DNA of 64,000 nt, taken from contig JAHCVI010000005.1 of assembly GCA_019096155.1 (NCBI GenBank), forward strand, positions 2,738,468 to 2,802,467, given 5' to 3'. The notes below the pieces were generated by a model, which saw only the letters and a list, made by a program, of their open reading frames with translations, searched no databases and had not been told where the DNA came from. Below are positions 44,284-55,130 of the stretch, piece after piece. Source of the DNA: Staphylotrichum longicolle. Taxonomy: Eukaryota; Ascomycota; Sordariomycetes; Sordariales; Chaetomiaceae. Position 1 is the stretch's first letter. Each line of letters starts with the position of its first letter. The position numbers were made by a program, and so were the translations under genes.

Positions 44284-45417
44284 ATGCCCGACGCCGCCGC
44301 CTCCGGGGCCTCGGCGTCCCAAAACGATGCCGCCTCGGCGCGCAACCGGCGCGAGCACAACCAGGGCAACCAGGAGCGCAAGTACACGGTGGAGCAAAAG
44401 GCAGCGGTGCTGCGCATCCGGCGGTGCCAGCCGACGGCCTTTTACGAGATCCTCGAGCTGCAAAAGACGTGCACCGACGGCGAGGTCAAGAAGGCGTACC
44501 GCAAGCTGTCGCTGCTGACGCACCCGGACAAGAACGGCCACGAGCACGCCGACGAGGCCTTCAAGATGGTGGCGCGCGCCTTCAGCGTGCTGGGCGACAA
44601 GGAGAAGAGGGACAAGTTTGACCGGTTCGGGACGGACCCGGATAGCAGGTTCGCGAGCGCCCAGGCGCAGGCGCAGCAGAATCCGTTTGCTGGGTTTGCG
44701 GGGAGGAGGGCGCAGGCTGGGGGTGGGGGGAGGAGGAGATCAGTCCCGAGGAGATGTTCGCGAGGTTCTTTGGGGGAGGGTTCGGGGGTGGAGGGTTTGG
44801 AGGGGGACCGTTTGCGGGTGGGTGACTTTTCTCGCGAAGGCTTGAACAACATTTTTTTTGGCTAATGTTGGTTTCCAGGTTTCGACGGCGGGCCACAGTT
44901 TGTCTTCAACTTTGGCGGACCGGGCGTCAGGGTGCACCAGTTCGGCGGCGCGCGGCCACGGGGCCGGCCCCGAAATCCCGGGCAAGAAGAGCCGGCGAGC
45001 ATGTGGAGCACTATCATCGGGCTGCTGCCCATCATCCTGCTCGTCGTCTGGCCGATCCTCTCGTCCATCTTCTCGGGCATCTCGTCGTCGACGCCGTCGG
45101 CGCCCAGCATGGCGTTCGACGCGCCGCACCCACCGCTGTACACAATGGAGCGCACCATGCCCAACTTCAAGGTCAAGTACTACCTCAACCCGGCCGACAT
45201 TCAGTCGTACAGCCCGTCCAAGCTGTCGACGCTGGACAAGAAGGCCGAGGTGCTGCTCGTGCAGCAGCTGCGCCTCAAGTGCGAGAACGAGATGGCGCAC
45301 AAGCAGCAGCTGAGGAACGCGGCGCAGGGCTGGTTCTTCCCGGACCCGGCCAAGATGGAGCTGGCAAACGACTATGAGATGGAAGCATGCCGGCGGTTGA
45401 ACTCGCTGGGGTTATAG
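44284..45417 (+). CDS. HLJ1: ER membrane J-protein (DnaJ-DUF1977, Hlj1/DNAJB12 type), one frame break
   Basis: Exon 1 is 44284-44817 and exon 2 44879-45417, with a 61-nt intron (GTGGGT...CCAG). The J domain (about residues 55-120) contains THPDKNG with the HPD triad that stimulates Hsp70. A Gly/Phe-rich region follows, then FDGGPQFVFNFGG, a membrane segment (IIGLLPIILLVVWPILSSIF) and the DUF1977 domain to the C-terminus. Such proteins sit in the ER membrane with the J domain in the cytosol and act in ER-associated degradation. Exon 1 has a length incompatible with exon 2: EEEISPEEMFARFF is read one base out of frame after a G6 run at 44725-44730. One missing G there restores about 357 residues. 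I consider the gene functional and the break an artefact. Confidence 0.85.
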
Positions 45418-46640
45418 TGAAAGGAAGTTGGGAGGGAGCATGGAAGGTAATGTCTAAACTGGGGGAGGCAGTGTGGTGTTGGAGAGCACTTAGATCTCGT
45501 TTTATGGTTCAAGTGTGCTGGACTCAGCTGGCGTTGGAGGACATTTGCATATACCTTGCTATAGCATTGGAATGTGTTTCTGGCGACTCAAGAAAACCTG
45601 CAAATTCTTCGTGTGAGACATTCCTAGATCTCGATACTTTAGGGAAGGCACTTCAGGTGCTAGTTCTTCCCGGGTTTATGGCCCAGCAAGTTCAATCGCT
45701 ATGTCATCCGTAGGCTCCACACTGCCATTGGTAGCATCGTTTACCTCCACCTCTGTCTGGGCTCTCACTTTGCTCTTAACTCCCTGTCCGACGGCTCGCA
45801 TCGCGTACCGTGTTATTTCGCCTTCCACCAAAGACGCGCAATCACAGCCACATTGCCAGCGACGAGCACTCGATGATGTGGGCAACAGCAGCCCTGGCAA
45901 GATGACGAAGCCCTGGAAATCGCCTGTGGCTTGGAATCGCCCGATTGGCCAACACCGGGAGCCCCCCACAAGCCACTTGCCTGTCAGGGAAGCCCCGCTG
46001 TCCTTAGCGGCCAAGCCAGGGCGATGACGCGGCGGGACGGGTCAACCATTCAGTTCACTGCTCACACTGCTCGGAGCTGTGAAGATGCGGCGGGCTGCAT
46101 TCAACCGCCAACCGCCAACCACCTCCCCAAAGCTCCACGCTTGCCCTTGTGTTCTTTTCACAGAATAGCAGAGGGTTGGGATCTCGAGACATTGGAATCC
46201 CAAGTACACTACCTAGTCTTCATACCAACATCCAACGAGTTGCACTCTCCATTTCACAAGTCTCGCTTCTCTCCCACCATTTATTTGCTGCTTGTTCCTG
46301 CTTGGGAATCGCATTTGAGCCCCGCCACAGCTTCCAAGTCTGCCTGTTCGGCGTCTTCAGACAATGCTGAACTGCATAACCGCTCGCTTCCGAACCCGAT
46401 AGCGACAGCCAATTCGACGCCATTCCCGAATCTTTCCTCTGTGACTCGAGCAGCCGCAGCCCATCGACGCCGCCCTCGCCTTGTTGTTCTATACGACGTG
46501 GTGCCTGCAACCCACCGGCAGGCTGCCTCCGGGACTCCAACTGTCAACATCGAGTCTTGCCCGACCAAGACCTCCCGGTGTCTCTTCTCGCTTCTCGACC
46601 TCAGGTTGATCAAGACTCGAGATCATATTTGCTCCCCGCG
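45418..46640. promoter_or_regulatory. Upstream region of the MINDY gene
   Basis: 1.2 kb between two plus-strand genes. An inverted CCAAT box (ATTGG) is at 45944-45948, and T/C-rich leader-like DNA occupies about 46180-46600. An open frame runs into the MINDY frame from 46557 but begins with a non-ATG codon. Confidence 0.45.
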
Positions 46641-49568
46641 ATGGTCACCCGCAAGCCGCTACCCCAGTCTGCGGCGCTCGACCCGGCCGTGCCACAGCAG
46701 GCAAGAGGTGGGTGGTCAGGCAGCACCGAAGACGAGACAATATGGGGCGATGGAGCACGGCGCACGCAGGGTCAAGCACCTGCCGATGTGCCCGCCTCTC
46801 TGAGATCTGGGACGGCAACCAACTTTTCCGACTTTGGTGAGGAGGGTAACGTCTGGGCCGAAGGGGCGCCCGCCTTGTCCAACCCGGGGGACATGAGCCA
46901 AGTACCGGCAGTTCTCAGGCCTGGCAGCAGCCATGCCCACGAAACCAGTTCGGGTCCAAAGACAGACGCCGACCAAGAGGCGGCGTCGGTACCGACATCA
47001 CTCCGACCCGGCGGCGCACACAAGCCAGAGACGAACCCCTTCAAGAGGAAGATATCAACGAGCGGCCATGGCAAACAAGCGCCGTCGCCACATATTTCGA
47101 CGGCGCCATCTGTCTCCGCCTCCGAGTTCTCGCAACTCAGCATAAACGATTCGAGCACCAACCCTTGGGGCCCACCGTCGGACGAGAGGAAGAATGTTGC
47201 GGCCCTTCCAGTCCCTGGGCTTCCGGAGCAAGATACGGCGAGTGACAACGTCTGGGCCTCGGCAAAGCCATCACGCCAGCCCACCCCGGGACCGGGAGCA
47301 AGCTCGCCAGCTCTCTTGTCGCTGCCCTCGGAGGAGAGTTCTGCCGGGTGGGAAGAGGAGCCCAAGAAACCGGTTCTTCCGCCTTCGCTCATTACCACAG
47401 CCAGCCAGGACGGTCTCGAGGATCATGCCTGGGACGACCTTCAGACACACGACAAGGGGAAGGGCCTCGCCCAGCCACCGCCGGTGCCAAACAAAAGCGC
47501 TTCGGCGGCCGATGATTGGAACCTTATCGACATGGAGCCACCGGCCCCGCTTTCGAGACAGAGCACATGGGAGAACTTTAGGGAGGACGAAAATGCCCCC
47601 AAGCAGGCTCCCGCGCCGGCAGCCGCTAAGGAGGCGCCGCCTCAGCTGCCGCCGCGGAACTCGGCAGAAGTACCACCGCCCCAACCTCCACGACCAGTCG
47701 ACAAGTCCGAGACGTACCAGATCAAAAACATCAACTGGCACGATGTGACGGCGGCAAAGAACCCCAGGACCTCGCCCATTCTCGTTCAGAACGCTAACGG
47801 ACCGTGCCCGCTGGTCGCGCTCGTCAACGCTCTCACTCTGACCACTCCCGCGGACAAGACGAACACGGCGCTTGTTGAGACGCTTAGGTCGCGCGAGCAA
47901 GTCAGCCTTGGTTTGCTGTTGGATGCCGTCTTTGACGAGCTCATGTCGGAGAGGCGAACGCAGCCAGATGTCCCGCTGCCCGATGTGACGGAGCTGTACG
48001 ACTTCCTCAAGGGTCTCCACACCGGCATGAATGTCAACCCACGCTTTATCCCCACGGAAGAAGTAGTCAGAGCGTTTAAGCGCACGTCCCTGACCCATCT
48101 CCATCCGACTGAGCGTACCGACGCGATTCCAGGGACCTTTGAACACACCAAGGAGATGGCGCTCTATTCGACGTTTTCGATTCCCCTCATTCACGGCTGG
48201 ATACCATCCAAGGATGACGCCGTGTACGAGGCGTTTTCACGGCAGGCGGCCTCGTACGAAGATGCTCAGAACTTGCTGTTCAGAGAGGAAGAGCTCGAGG
48301 AGAAGCTGTGCAACCAGCACCAGGGCCTTTCGCATGAAGAGCAGCAGATTTACCAGGACATTTTGACGATCAAGTCGTTCCTCAGCATCTCCGCTACGCA
48401 GCTGACCAAGTTTGGTCTCGACGTCATCAAAAAGGCAATGAAGCCCGGCTCCGTGGCGATCCTGTTCCGAAATGACCACTTCTCAACTCTCTATCGGCAC
48501 CCGCAGACACTGCAGCTTCACACCCTCGTCACCGACGCCGGATACGCCAGCCACGCCGAAGTGGTGTGGGAGTCTCTCGTCGACATCAACGGCGAGAGCG
48601 CCGAGTTCTTCTCGGGCGACTTCCGCGTCGTGGGCGGCGCCACGCACGACCCCGCCGGACCGTCCCGGGATGCCGTCCCGGACAACTGGACCGACGCTGT
48701 CCCCGACGACGAGTGGACCACAGTCCAAGGCCGCCGCGGCCGCACGCAGACAGCACGCCAAAGCAGCCCCGCCGAGCCGCCATTGTCCCCGAAACACGAA
48801 CAGGAAGACCGCGATCTCGCCCTGGCGCTCCAACTCCAAGAAGAAGAAGACGAGCGCGCCCGCACCGCGCAAGAGCGCCGCCGCAGAGAGAGCCTGCTCT
48901 CAGAGCAATACATCGAGCAGCACCGGCCCGGCACCACCACCCCCAACGCCCGCGGCGGCCGCGGGGGCTCTACTCTCCCACGCGGCAGCAGCGCCCGCGG
49001 ACCCTCGCACAGCACCACATCTCTCACATCCACCTCCACCTCCAGCACAGGCGGCCGCCGTCCCAACCCATCGGCCCGCGCGGCATCAGCAGCCTCCACC
49101 ACCCCTCAACCGCAACAATCAGGCGTGTCCGGCGGCTCAACCACGACAGCAGCAACGGCGGCAAACGGCCGGCGACCAACGACACAAACAGTCCGCTCCC
49201 TGCTCCCGCCGCGCACGAACAGGCCACCCGAGGAGGGCCTGGAAGACGCGCCCCCCAGCTACGAGCAGGCTGCCAAACAGCTGCCGTATGTGCCGCCCGC
49301 GGGACACCCCAGCCATCCGGCGAGTCGGGCGACGGAAGGGGGTTCGTCGTCATCGTCGTCGGGCGCGGTTGGGCAGGGACAAGGACAGGGACAAGCGGTG
49401 CCGGTGGGGGGGTTCACGGCGGGGAGGGGAGCGAGGTCGCATCAACAGGGGATGGGCGGGTATCCTGGTGGTGGAGTGAGGAGGGGAGGAGCGCCGCAGG
49501 GGCAGGCACAAGGGCAAGGGCAGGCGGTGGGGGTTGCCGGGAGGGATCGGGAGTGTGTGGTTATGTGA
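46641..49568 (+). CDS. MIY1: MINDY-family (K48-specific) deubiquitinase with C-terminal CaaX box
   Basis: A single exon of 975 residues from ATG 46641. Residues 1-355 are disordered with repeated VPxxLRxG motifs and scattered tryptophans. The catalytic MINDY domain starts at YQIKNINWHD; Q383 and C389 lie in ILVQNANGPCPL and H613 in NDHFSTLY, so the cysteine-protease set is complete. A ubiquitin-interacting motif (DLALALQLQEEEDERA) is at about 724-740. The C-terminal 230 residues are low in complexity and the protein ends CVVM, a farnesylation-type CaaX box. MINDY1/2 and yeast Miy1 trim long K48-linked ubiquitin chains; the two yeast proteins are also predicted CaaX proteins, so membrane attachment seems ancestral. 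The C-terminal QGQGQ runs are repetitive. Confidence 0.93.
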   Translation: MVTRKPLPQSAALDPAVPQQARGGWSGSTEDETIWGDGARRTQGQAPADVPASLRSGTATNFSDFGEEGNVWAEGAPALSNPGDMSQVPAVLRPGSSHAHETSSGPKTDADQEAASVPTSLRPGGAHKPETNPFKRKISTSGHGKQAPSPHISTAPSVSASEFSQLSINDSSTNPWGPPSDERKNVAALPVPGLPEQDTASDNVWASAKPSRQPTPGPGASSPALLSLPSEESSAGWEEEPKKPVLPPSLITTASQDGLEDHAWDDLQTHDKGKGLAQPPPVPNKSASAADDWNLIDMEPPAPLSRQSTWENFREDENAPKQAPAPAAAKEAPPQLPPRNSAEVPPPQPPRPVDKSETYQIKNINWHDVTAAKNPRTSPILVQNANGPCPLVALVNALTLTTPADKTNTALVETLRSREQVSLGLLLDAVFDELMSERRTQPDVPLPDVTELYDFLKGLHTGMNVNPRFIPTEEVVRAFKRTSLTHLHPTERTDAIPGTFEHTKEMALYSTFSIPLIHGWIPSKDDAVYEAFSRQAASYEDAQNLLFREEELEEKLCNQHQGLSHEEQQIYQDILTIKSFLSISATQLTKFGLDVIKKAMKPGSVAILFRNDHFSTLYRHPQTLQLHTLVTDAGYASHAEVVWESLVDINGESAEFFSGDFRVVGGATHDPAGPSRDAVPDNWTDAVPDDEWTTVQGRRGRTQTARQSSPAEPPLSPKHEQEDRDLALALQLQEEEDERARTAQERRRRESLLSEQYIEQHRPGTTTPNARGGRGGSTLPRGSSARGPSHSTTSLTSTSTSSTGGRRPNPSARAASAASTTPQPQQSGVSGGSTTTAATAANGRRPTTQTVRSLLPPRTNRPPEEGLEDAPPSYEQAAKQLPYVPPAGHPSHPASRATEGGSSSSSSGAVGQGQGQGQAVPVGGFTAGRGARSHQQGMGGYPGGGVRRGGAPQGQAQGQGQAVGVAGRDRECVVM

Positions 49569-50522
49569 TTTTGTTATGGGTGGTTGGGTGGGAATGATGT
49601 TATGAGATATGGCCATGTTATGCCTTGTTATGGTTATGCACTTGCACAGCAGGTTGGTTTGGTTTGGGTTTGGTATCTTGGGGTTATTCGTTGGTGGGTG
49701 TGGGATGGATGTATGAGTAGCATGGATTCTGCTAGGTCATGGGGGCGTCGAAGGTGTCGAGTTGGATTGAATTTGGAGGATACCGCCAATAGGAGGTGGC
49801 ACATTATTGATGGGCGGTGGGCGTGAATGGGCAACTCTTGAAACTGATACTTGTTCAATGGCTGATGGCCGTGAATGGAAGTGATACTAAGCAGGGAGTG
49901 TTAGACGTGTTGAGCTTTTCTCATCTGACCACTTGGTTGGCTACATGGGTAGATAGTTTCTAGAACTGTGAGAGCGACGGAGTGTGTTCATTTTCAATGG
50001 CGGTACATACACTCGAAAGGGATGTTCAGGACTGGCCGTTGTCAGATGTGTTACCGACAGTCAACAGCCCAAGATGACATTCTGGTATGCATGGACTTTT
50101 CCAGAAATTGGTTGGCCAGCGGCCCCCTGAAAAAGTGGGTACTATAACACCTGCAGGGGTCTGTTCCCCGACGTCATTCGTTGTTGCTCGGGGACATTCG
50201 TTGACATCGTCGCACTGCAGAGAGACAGCGGGAGGACCTACCGAGTCTCTCGGATACCACAGTGGGATTTCATCCGGAGGGCTGCGGCGGCGAGGCGTGG
50301 TGCTTTCCTCACATTTTTCTTAGATTCTCACTTCCCGTCCTGAGAGTTCCGCCAGCGGGTCAGATCCGGTCGGGTTGAGGAAGGTGCACTGGCAGTGTGG
50401 GTGCATTGCACATCATTTGGTTTCATCAAAAACAACAAAAGAAAACAGGCATACAGAAATCATCACCCCTCATTCATCTCATCTCATCTTTTCCACAGAA
50501 CACACAACTCAAATCAGCAACT
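49569..50522. other. Intergenic region downstream of the MINDY gene
   Basis: 950 bp between two plus-strand genes. The first 250 bp is G/T-rich (GGGTGGTTGGGTGGG). The last 150 bp is A/C-rich leader sequence of the reductase gene. No gene, repeat or RNA is supported. Confidence 0.5.
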
Positions 50523-51676
50523 ATGACCTCCACAGTCGGCCTCATCCCCAATTGGTTCCCGCCAAACCGCGAGAACTACGACCTCATCGTCTCCGTCTGG
50601 AAGTGGTTCCCCGTGGTACGTCTGTCCTATCTTCCCCACAAAAATCCGTTGACCCAGACTAACCCGCCCACCTACCTACCTACCTCACGTTAGGCTGCCT
50701 CCCTGCAATGGATCATCCCCTGGTACGGCATGGGCAAGACGTCGGTCACGTCGCGCCTCAACCTGCCCGGCCGCGTCGGCTGGCTGCTGATGGAGGCCCC
50801 CGGGTTCCTGACGCTGCTGTACCACATGCGCACGCTGCCGTCGCAGGCCGGCGTGGAGGACCTGCCGTGGCAGAACAAGGTGCTCGCGGGGCTGTTTGTT
50901 ATTCGTATGTGCTTAAGCCTTCCTGGCTGGCTGGTTGGAGAGCAGTCGACGTTACTCTCCCCACTCTTGATACGCCAAACAAAAGCTGGGGAAGGGTTTC
51001 AACTGACATTTTGGCTGACAGACTACTCCTACCGCGCCATCCTCTACCCCTTTCTCCGTACGTCCACCCTTCTTCTCACTTTACCCCACCAATCCACGTT
51101 GGTAAGGTAGCTAACACCCACCCGCCCGCAGAACCCTCCATGTCCCCACTACACATCCTCATCTTCCTCGCGGGCCTCTCCTTCCAGCTCCTCAACGGCC
51201 TGTGCATCGGCGCCCACCTCGCCGCTTACGGGCCCGTCACCGCCCCGCCTGGCCGTCGACCGCCCAGTTCGCCGCTGGCATCGCCCTGTTCTACCTCGGC
51301 CTCGTGGCCAACTACTACCACGACGACGAGCTGCGCGAGATCCGCCGCGCGCGCAGCGCCGGCGCGCGCGCGCGCCGCGCGGGACGGCGGCGACGCAGGC
51401 TCGAATGCAAATTCAAAGGGGGTCGACAAGCACTACGAGATGCCGCAGGCGGGTCTGTTCAAGGTGGTGCTGTACCCGCACTACTTGGTCGAGTGGGTCG
51501 AGTGGTTCGGGTTCTGGATGGCGGCCGGGTGGGGGTGCGTGCCCGCGCGGTGCTTTTTGCTCAACGAGGTCGCGGCGATGCTGCCGCGGGCGGTGCGCGG
51601 GAAGCGGTGGTACGTGGAAAAGTTTGGGGAGGAGGCGGTGGGGAGGCGGTGGGCGGTGATTCCGGGGGTGTGGTAG
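50523..51676 (+). CDS. Steroid 5-alpha-reductase-like membrane enzyme, two compensating frame breaks
   Basis: Exons 50523-50615, 50694-50904, 51022-51057 and 51132-51676; the third exon is only 36 nt. Hydrophobic segments occur throughout (LHILIFLAGLSFQLLNGL, AGIALFYLGLVANYY). The C-terminus has the Steroid_dh signature: LYPHYLVEWVEWFGF, a Gly/Trp-rich segment and WYVEKFGEEAVGRRWAVIP. Family members reduce a C=C bond in steroids or polyprenols with NADPH in the ER. In exon 4 the frame moves after AAYGPVT, at a C4 run (51243-51246), to PAWPSTAQFAAGI...HDDELREIRRARS, then returns near 51360-51385 within a CG-dinucleotide-rich stretch. The two shifts cancel, so the ends are in frame (294 codons). 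The exact subfamily is undetermined. Confidence 0.8.
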
Positions 51677-52022
51677 AGGGTGAGTTAAGGAGAGAGCGTT
51701 GGACAGAGAGGAGGCTGGAGAAGAGTGTAAACTAGGTTGGATTGGTTGGTTAGAATCATTGCGGAGAGGGAGAGTGGCGGGAGTATGTTACCGTCCTAAC
51801 TACGGGTATCACTCCATCAGCACCGAGGCCGTGTTCCACAAACATACTAGTAGAGATTCATATTGCCCACTGCTTAAACACAGGAAATCTACTCCGCTCT
51901 CAGGTATACACCCCCAACGTGATGATAAACACAAAACGCCGCCCATGCCGTTCAGCCAGTCCCTATCGTCTCAATCTCGGGAGGGTTCCACTCAAGGTTC
52001 ACCCTGCCAGTCTAACAAACAC
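51677..52022. other. Short convergent intergenic region
   Basis: 346 bp between convergent stops, holding the two 3' UTRs. Nothing else is seen. Confidence 0.5.
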
Positions 52023-54754
52023 TCATTCATCCTCCCCACGTCGCCCCTCGCTCGGTATTTGCCTCGCCGGCGCCGGCGGTGGTGGGGCAGGTGGTGGTGG
52101 ACTCCCGCCTGCGCCGTCCGGCCCGCCACCGAGGAGCCCGGGCTCAATGGTCCCGACCGGCTTGGGTACCGCCATGGGCCCTGGTGGCACGGCAATGCGC
52201 CCCTCGAGCTTCTCGCCACGCAGAACCTTCTCGACCTCGCTGCGGTCCAGCGTCTCGTACTCGACGAGTGCCTTGGCTAGCAGGTCGAGCTCCTTGCGCT
52301 TGGAGATCAGCAGGGAGCGGGCCCGCGCGTACGACTCGTCGAGCACCTTCTTGACCTCGGCCTCGACCACGGCGCGCGTCTCGGAGCTTAGCCGCTCGTA
52401 CTTGCGCAGGTACTCGACAGGGCCAAGACGCTCAGACATCCCGAGCTGGGCAACCATTTGCCACGCGGTACGGGTGGCTGAATCAAGATCCTGAAAAGCT
52501 TGTTAGCATACACTCGTTCGTGTGTTTTAAGAGCAGGGTAGAAATACCTGGCTGACACCGCTAGTGACGAATTCGTTGCCATAGACGATCTCTTCGGCGA
52601 CCTTGCCACCCATGGCGCGGTCGATGATGCCCAGGTAGTCGCGGACCGAGTACGAGTACTTGTCCATGGCGGGGAGGAAAGCGGTGTGACCAAGACTCTG
52701 GCCGCGCGGAAGGACTGTGACCTTGTAGAGTTCACCCGCGGTGTCTTTGGAGTAGTAAGCAATAAGGGCGTGGCCGGCTTCGTGGTAGGCCGTCATCTCC
52801 TTCTCCTTGGGCGTGATAACCATGCTCCTCTTCTCGGCACCCATGATGACCTTGTCCTTGGCCCACTCAAAGTGTGTCTGCATGACTGCCATGGCCTTCT
52901 CCTTGCTGGCATGGATGGCGGCCTGGTTGACAATGTTCTCGAGCTCGGCGCCAGACAGACCCGACGTGCGCGCCGCGATGGCCTCGACGTTGACATCCGG
53001 GCCCATCTTGATCTTCTTGGCGTGGTGCTTCAGGATGGCAATGCGGCCGCGAACATCGGGGAGGGAGACAGTGACGTGACGATCGAAGCGGCCGGGCCGG
53101 GTGAGCGCCTTGTCCAGAGACTCGGGGAAGTTGGTGGCACCCAAGAGAATAACTCCACTGTTCTGGGAGAAGCCGTCCATCTCGGTCAGGAGCTGGTTCA
53201 GGGTCTGCCGAACATAGGTGGCGTCGCGCGAGTTGCGCTTCCCACCGATGGCGTCCAGCTCGTCGATGAAGATGATGGAGGGAGACTTGGCCTTTGCCGC
53301 GTTGAAGAGTTCACGAACACGCTTGGCGCCGACGCCGACGTAGATCTCGTCGAACTCGCTACCAGACATGTAGAAGAAGGGCACGCCAGCCTCGCCGGCA
53401 ACGGCGCGAGCCAACAGAGTCTTGCCTGTACCGGGAGGCCCGACGAGTAGGACGCCCTTGGGCAGCTTGCCGCCGAGGTTGCTGAACTTGTCGGGATTCC
53501 GCAGGAAGTCGACGAGCTCCTGGAGCTCCTCCTTGGCCTCGTCGCAGCCGTGCACATCACTGAAGCGCGCTTTCTGATTCTCGGCCTTGGCGTTGATATC
53601 GTCGACCTTGTTCGGGCGCTTGAGCGTGGTCATGCCCTCGACAACCATAGTGACGAGAACCAGACTAAGGTAGGCGCAGAGACCAAACCAGAGAAGAAAC
53701 TTGATCCACCTAAGAGCAGCTGTGCCAAAGGTCTCGTCCACAATAACGTGCAGAGGGCCGTTCTTGCCGCCGTTGGATCCCGCAGAGAAAGCCATGTTGC
53801 CGCCAGCGCGGTGAGCCGCGACAGCTTGCCCGACGGCCTGGAGCTTGGCCGAGTTGAGCCCAGAACCTTCGACAACCGCGTCGCCCTTAATAATCGAACC
53901 GGTGGTCCCGTTGATCATGGCCAGCGCTCGCTGGTAGGCCTCCTCGGCAGCTTCATTGGTCGCAAACCGTCCTATTTCGAAAGGGTTAGTATCACCCCGC
54001 ATTGTGAGACCGGGCACGATGTTAAACCTACCAGATTGATACCGTTCAACAACAATCGCGGGCATGTTAGCCTTCAAGAGGAGCTGGTAGAAAGAGTTTT
54101 GGGCCGTGGCGCTCGTCGGGTTCCGGTTGGCAGCAGCTTCGCGGTTGGCGAGGAGGTCGCGAGGGACGCCGCCAGTGCCAAAGCTCCGCGACTGCATGTT
54201 CCGAAGGGGAGAGGGCGTGTTGATCCAGGAGAATTGCTGCATCCGGCTCGGCTGGTATGTGCTCATGGACCGGAGGCCGGGCAGGGTGGTCAGAGGGCGA
54301 GCCATCAAGGCCGCGTATGAGCGGCGCATGAGGGGGTTCGCCATGGCGAGAGAGCGGGGAGACATGTTTGATAGTTCCGAGAAGATGTTGATGGGGGTTG
54401 CGTTTGCGAGGCGGCGGTCGAGAAAGCGCGGGGACGGCGCGGCGTCCCGGAGGAAGTCGGGGAGCTCGGTCTTCGCCCTGGCTACCGTGGCGGTCTGCGC
54501 ATTCAATGAAGAGTTGTCCTTGGCATTCGCGGTTGCCGTCGGCGATGACTTGGCTTGAGGGGCAGCTGATCGGAGCTTGGGCGGCTGAGGGGTGTGGGTT
54601 GGGGCTCGCCAGGGGATCATGAGGGTGTTTGCCATCGACGGCCACAGGTCCGTGGTCGCTGCCGCAATACTCTGGGGCAAGTCAGCTAAATCTCGGCAAA
54701 AAAAGGCTTGTTTGAATGAGAACGCACCGGCAGCCCACTCGCGTGGAAAGCCAT
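52023..54754 (-). CDS. YME1: Mitochondrial i-AAA protease Yme1 (IAP-1)
   Basis: Exons 54728-54754, 54032-54671, 52548-53971 and 52023-52490 join to 852 residues. The first exon is 27 nt (MAFHASGLP). A basic, Ser/Ala-rich presequence region is followed by one membrane segment at about 314-333, then the AAA domain: Walker A GPPGTGKT at 400-407, Walker B IIFIDELDA at about 455-463, second-region RPGRFDR, and the zinc protease motif HEAGH at 619-623. A single membrane segment and KFSNLGGKLPKGVLL place it with Yme1/IAP-1, which faces the intermembrane space, rather than with the two-segment m-AAA subunits. The 60-nt second intron has a TACTAAC branch, is a multiple of three and lacks stops. The C-terminus is Gly/Pro-rich. 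It lies head to head with ORC6. Confidence 0.95.
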
Positions 54755-55130
54755 GTTGTGAGTTACCGCTCAGCCCGCAGAATTTGTCGGTTGCGGGAGC
54801 GGGATGCGGTTGCAGTTGCAGAGTGAACAGATGATGCAAGTCGGCCGAATGTTGGGGAAGCGAGTGGATTGGCGGGAACTGCCATTCTTGGCAAAATGGC
54901 CACCCCGGTTTGCCGCTTGCCTGCAGCCACGTGACTTGGTGACAGAGACCGAGGGCCGTCACGAGTCGCGTCTCACTCAACAGAGTCGGGCAAGTGCGCT
55001 CAACTCACAGGGACCATTCATTGGCCGAGTTGTGAGATTTCGTCTCCAAATCAAATTCAATAAAGCCCAAGTGAGGGTTTCAAGACTAAAACTACATTTC
55101 TATGATCTTTGCTTCTTTCCTCCCACAACC
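54755..55130. promoter_or_regulatory. Divergent promoter, YME1 / ORC6
   Basis: A 376-bp shared spacer. Inverted CCAAT boxes (ATTGG) lie at 54868-54872 and 55020-55024. No perfect MluI cell-cycle box is present despite the ORC6 neighbour. Confidence 0.5.
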
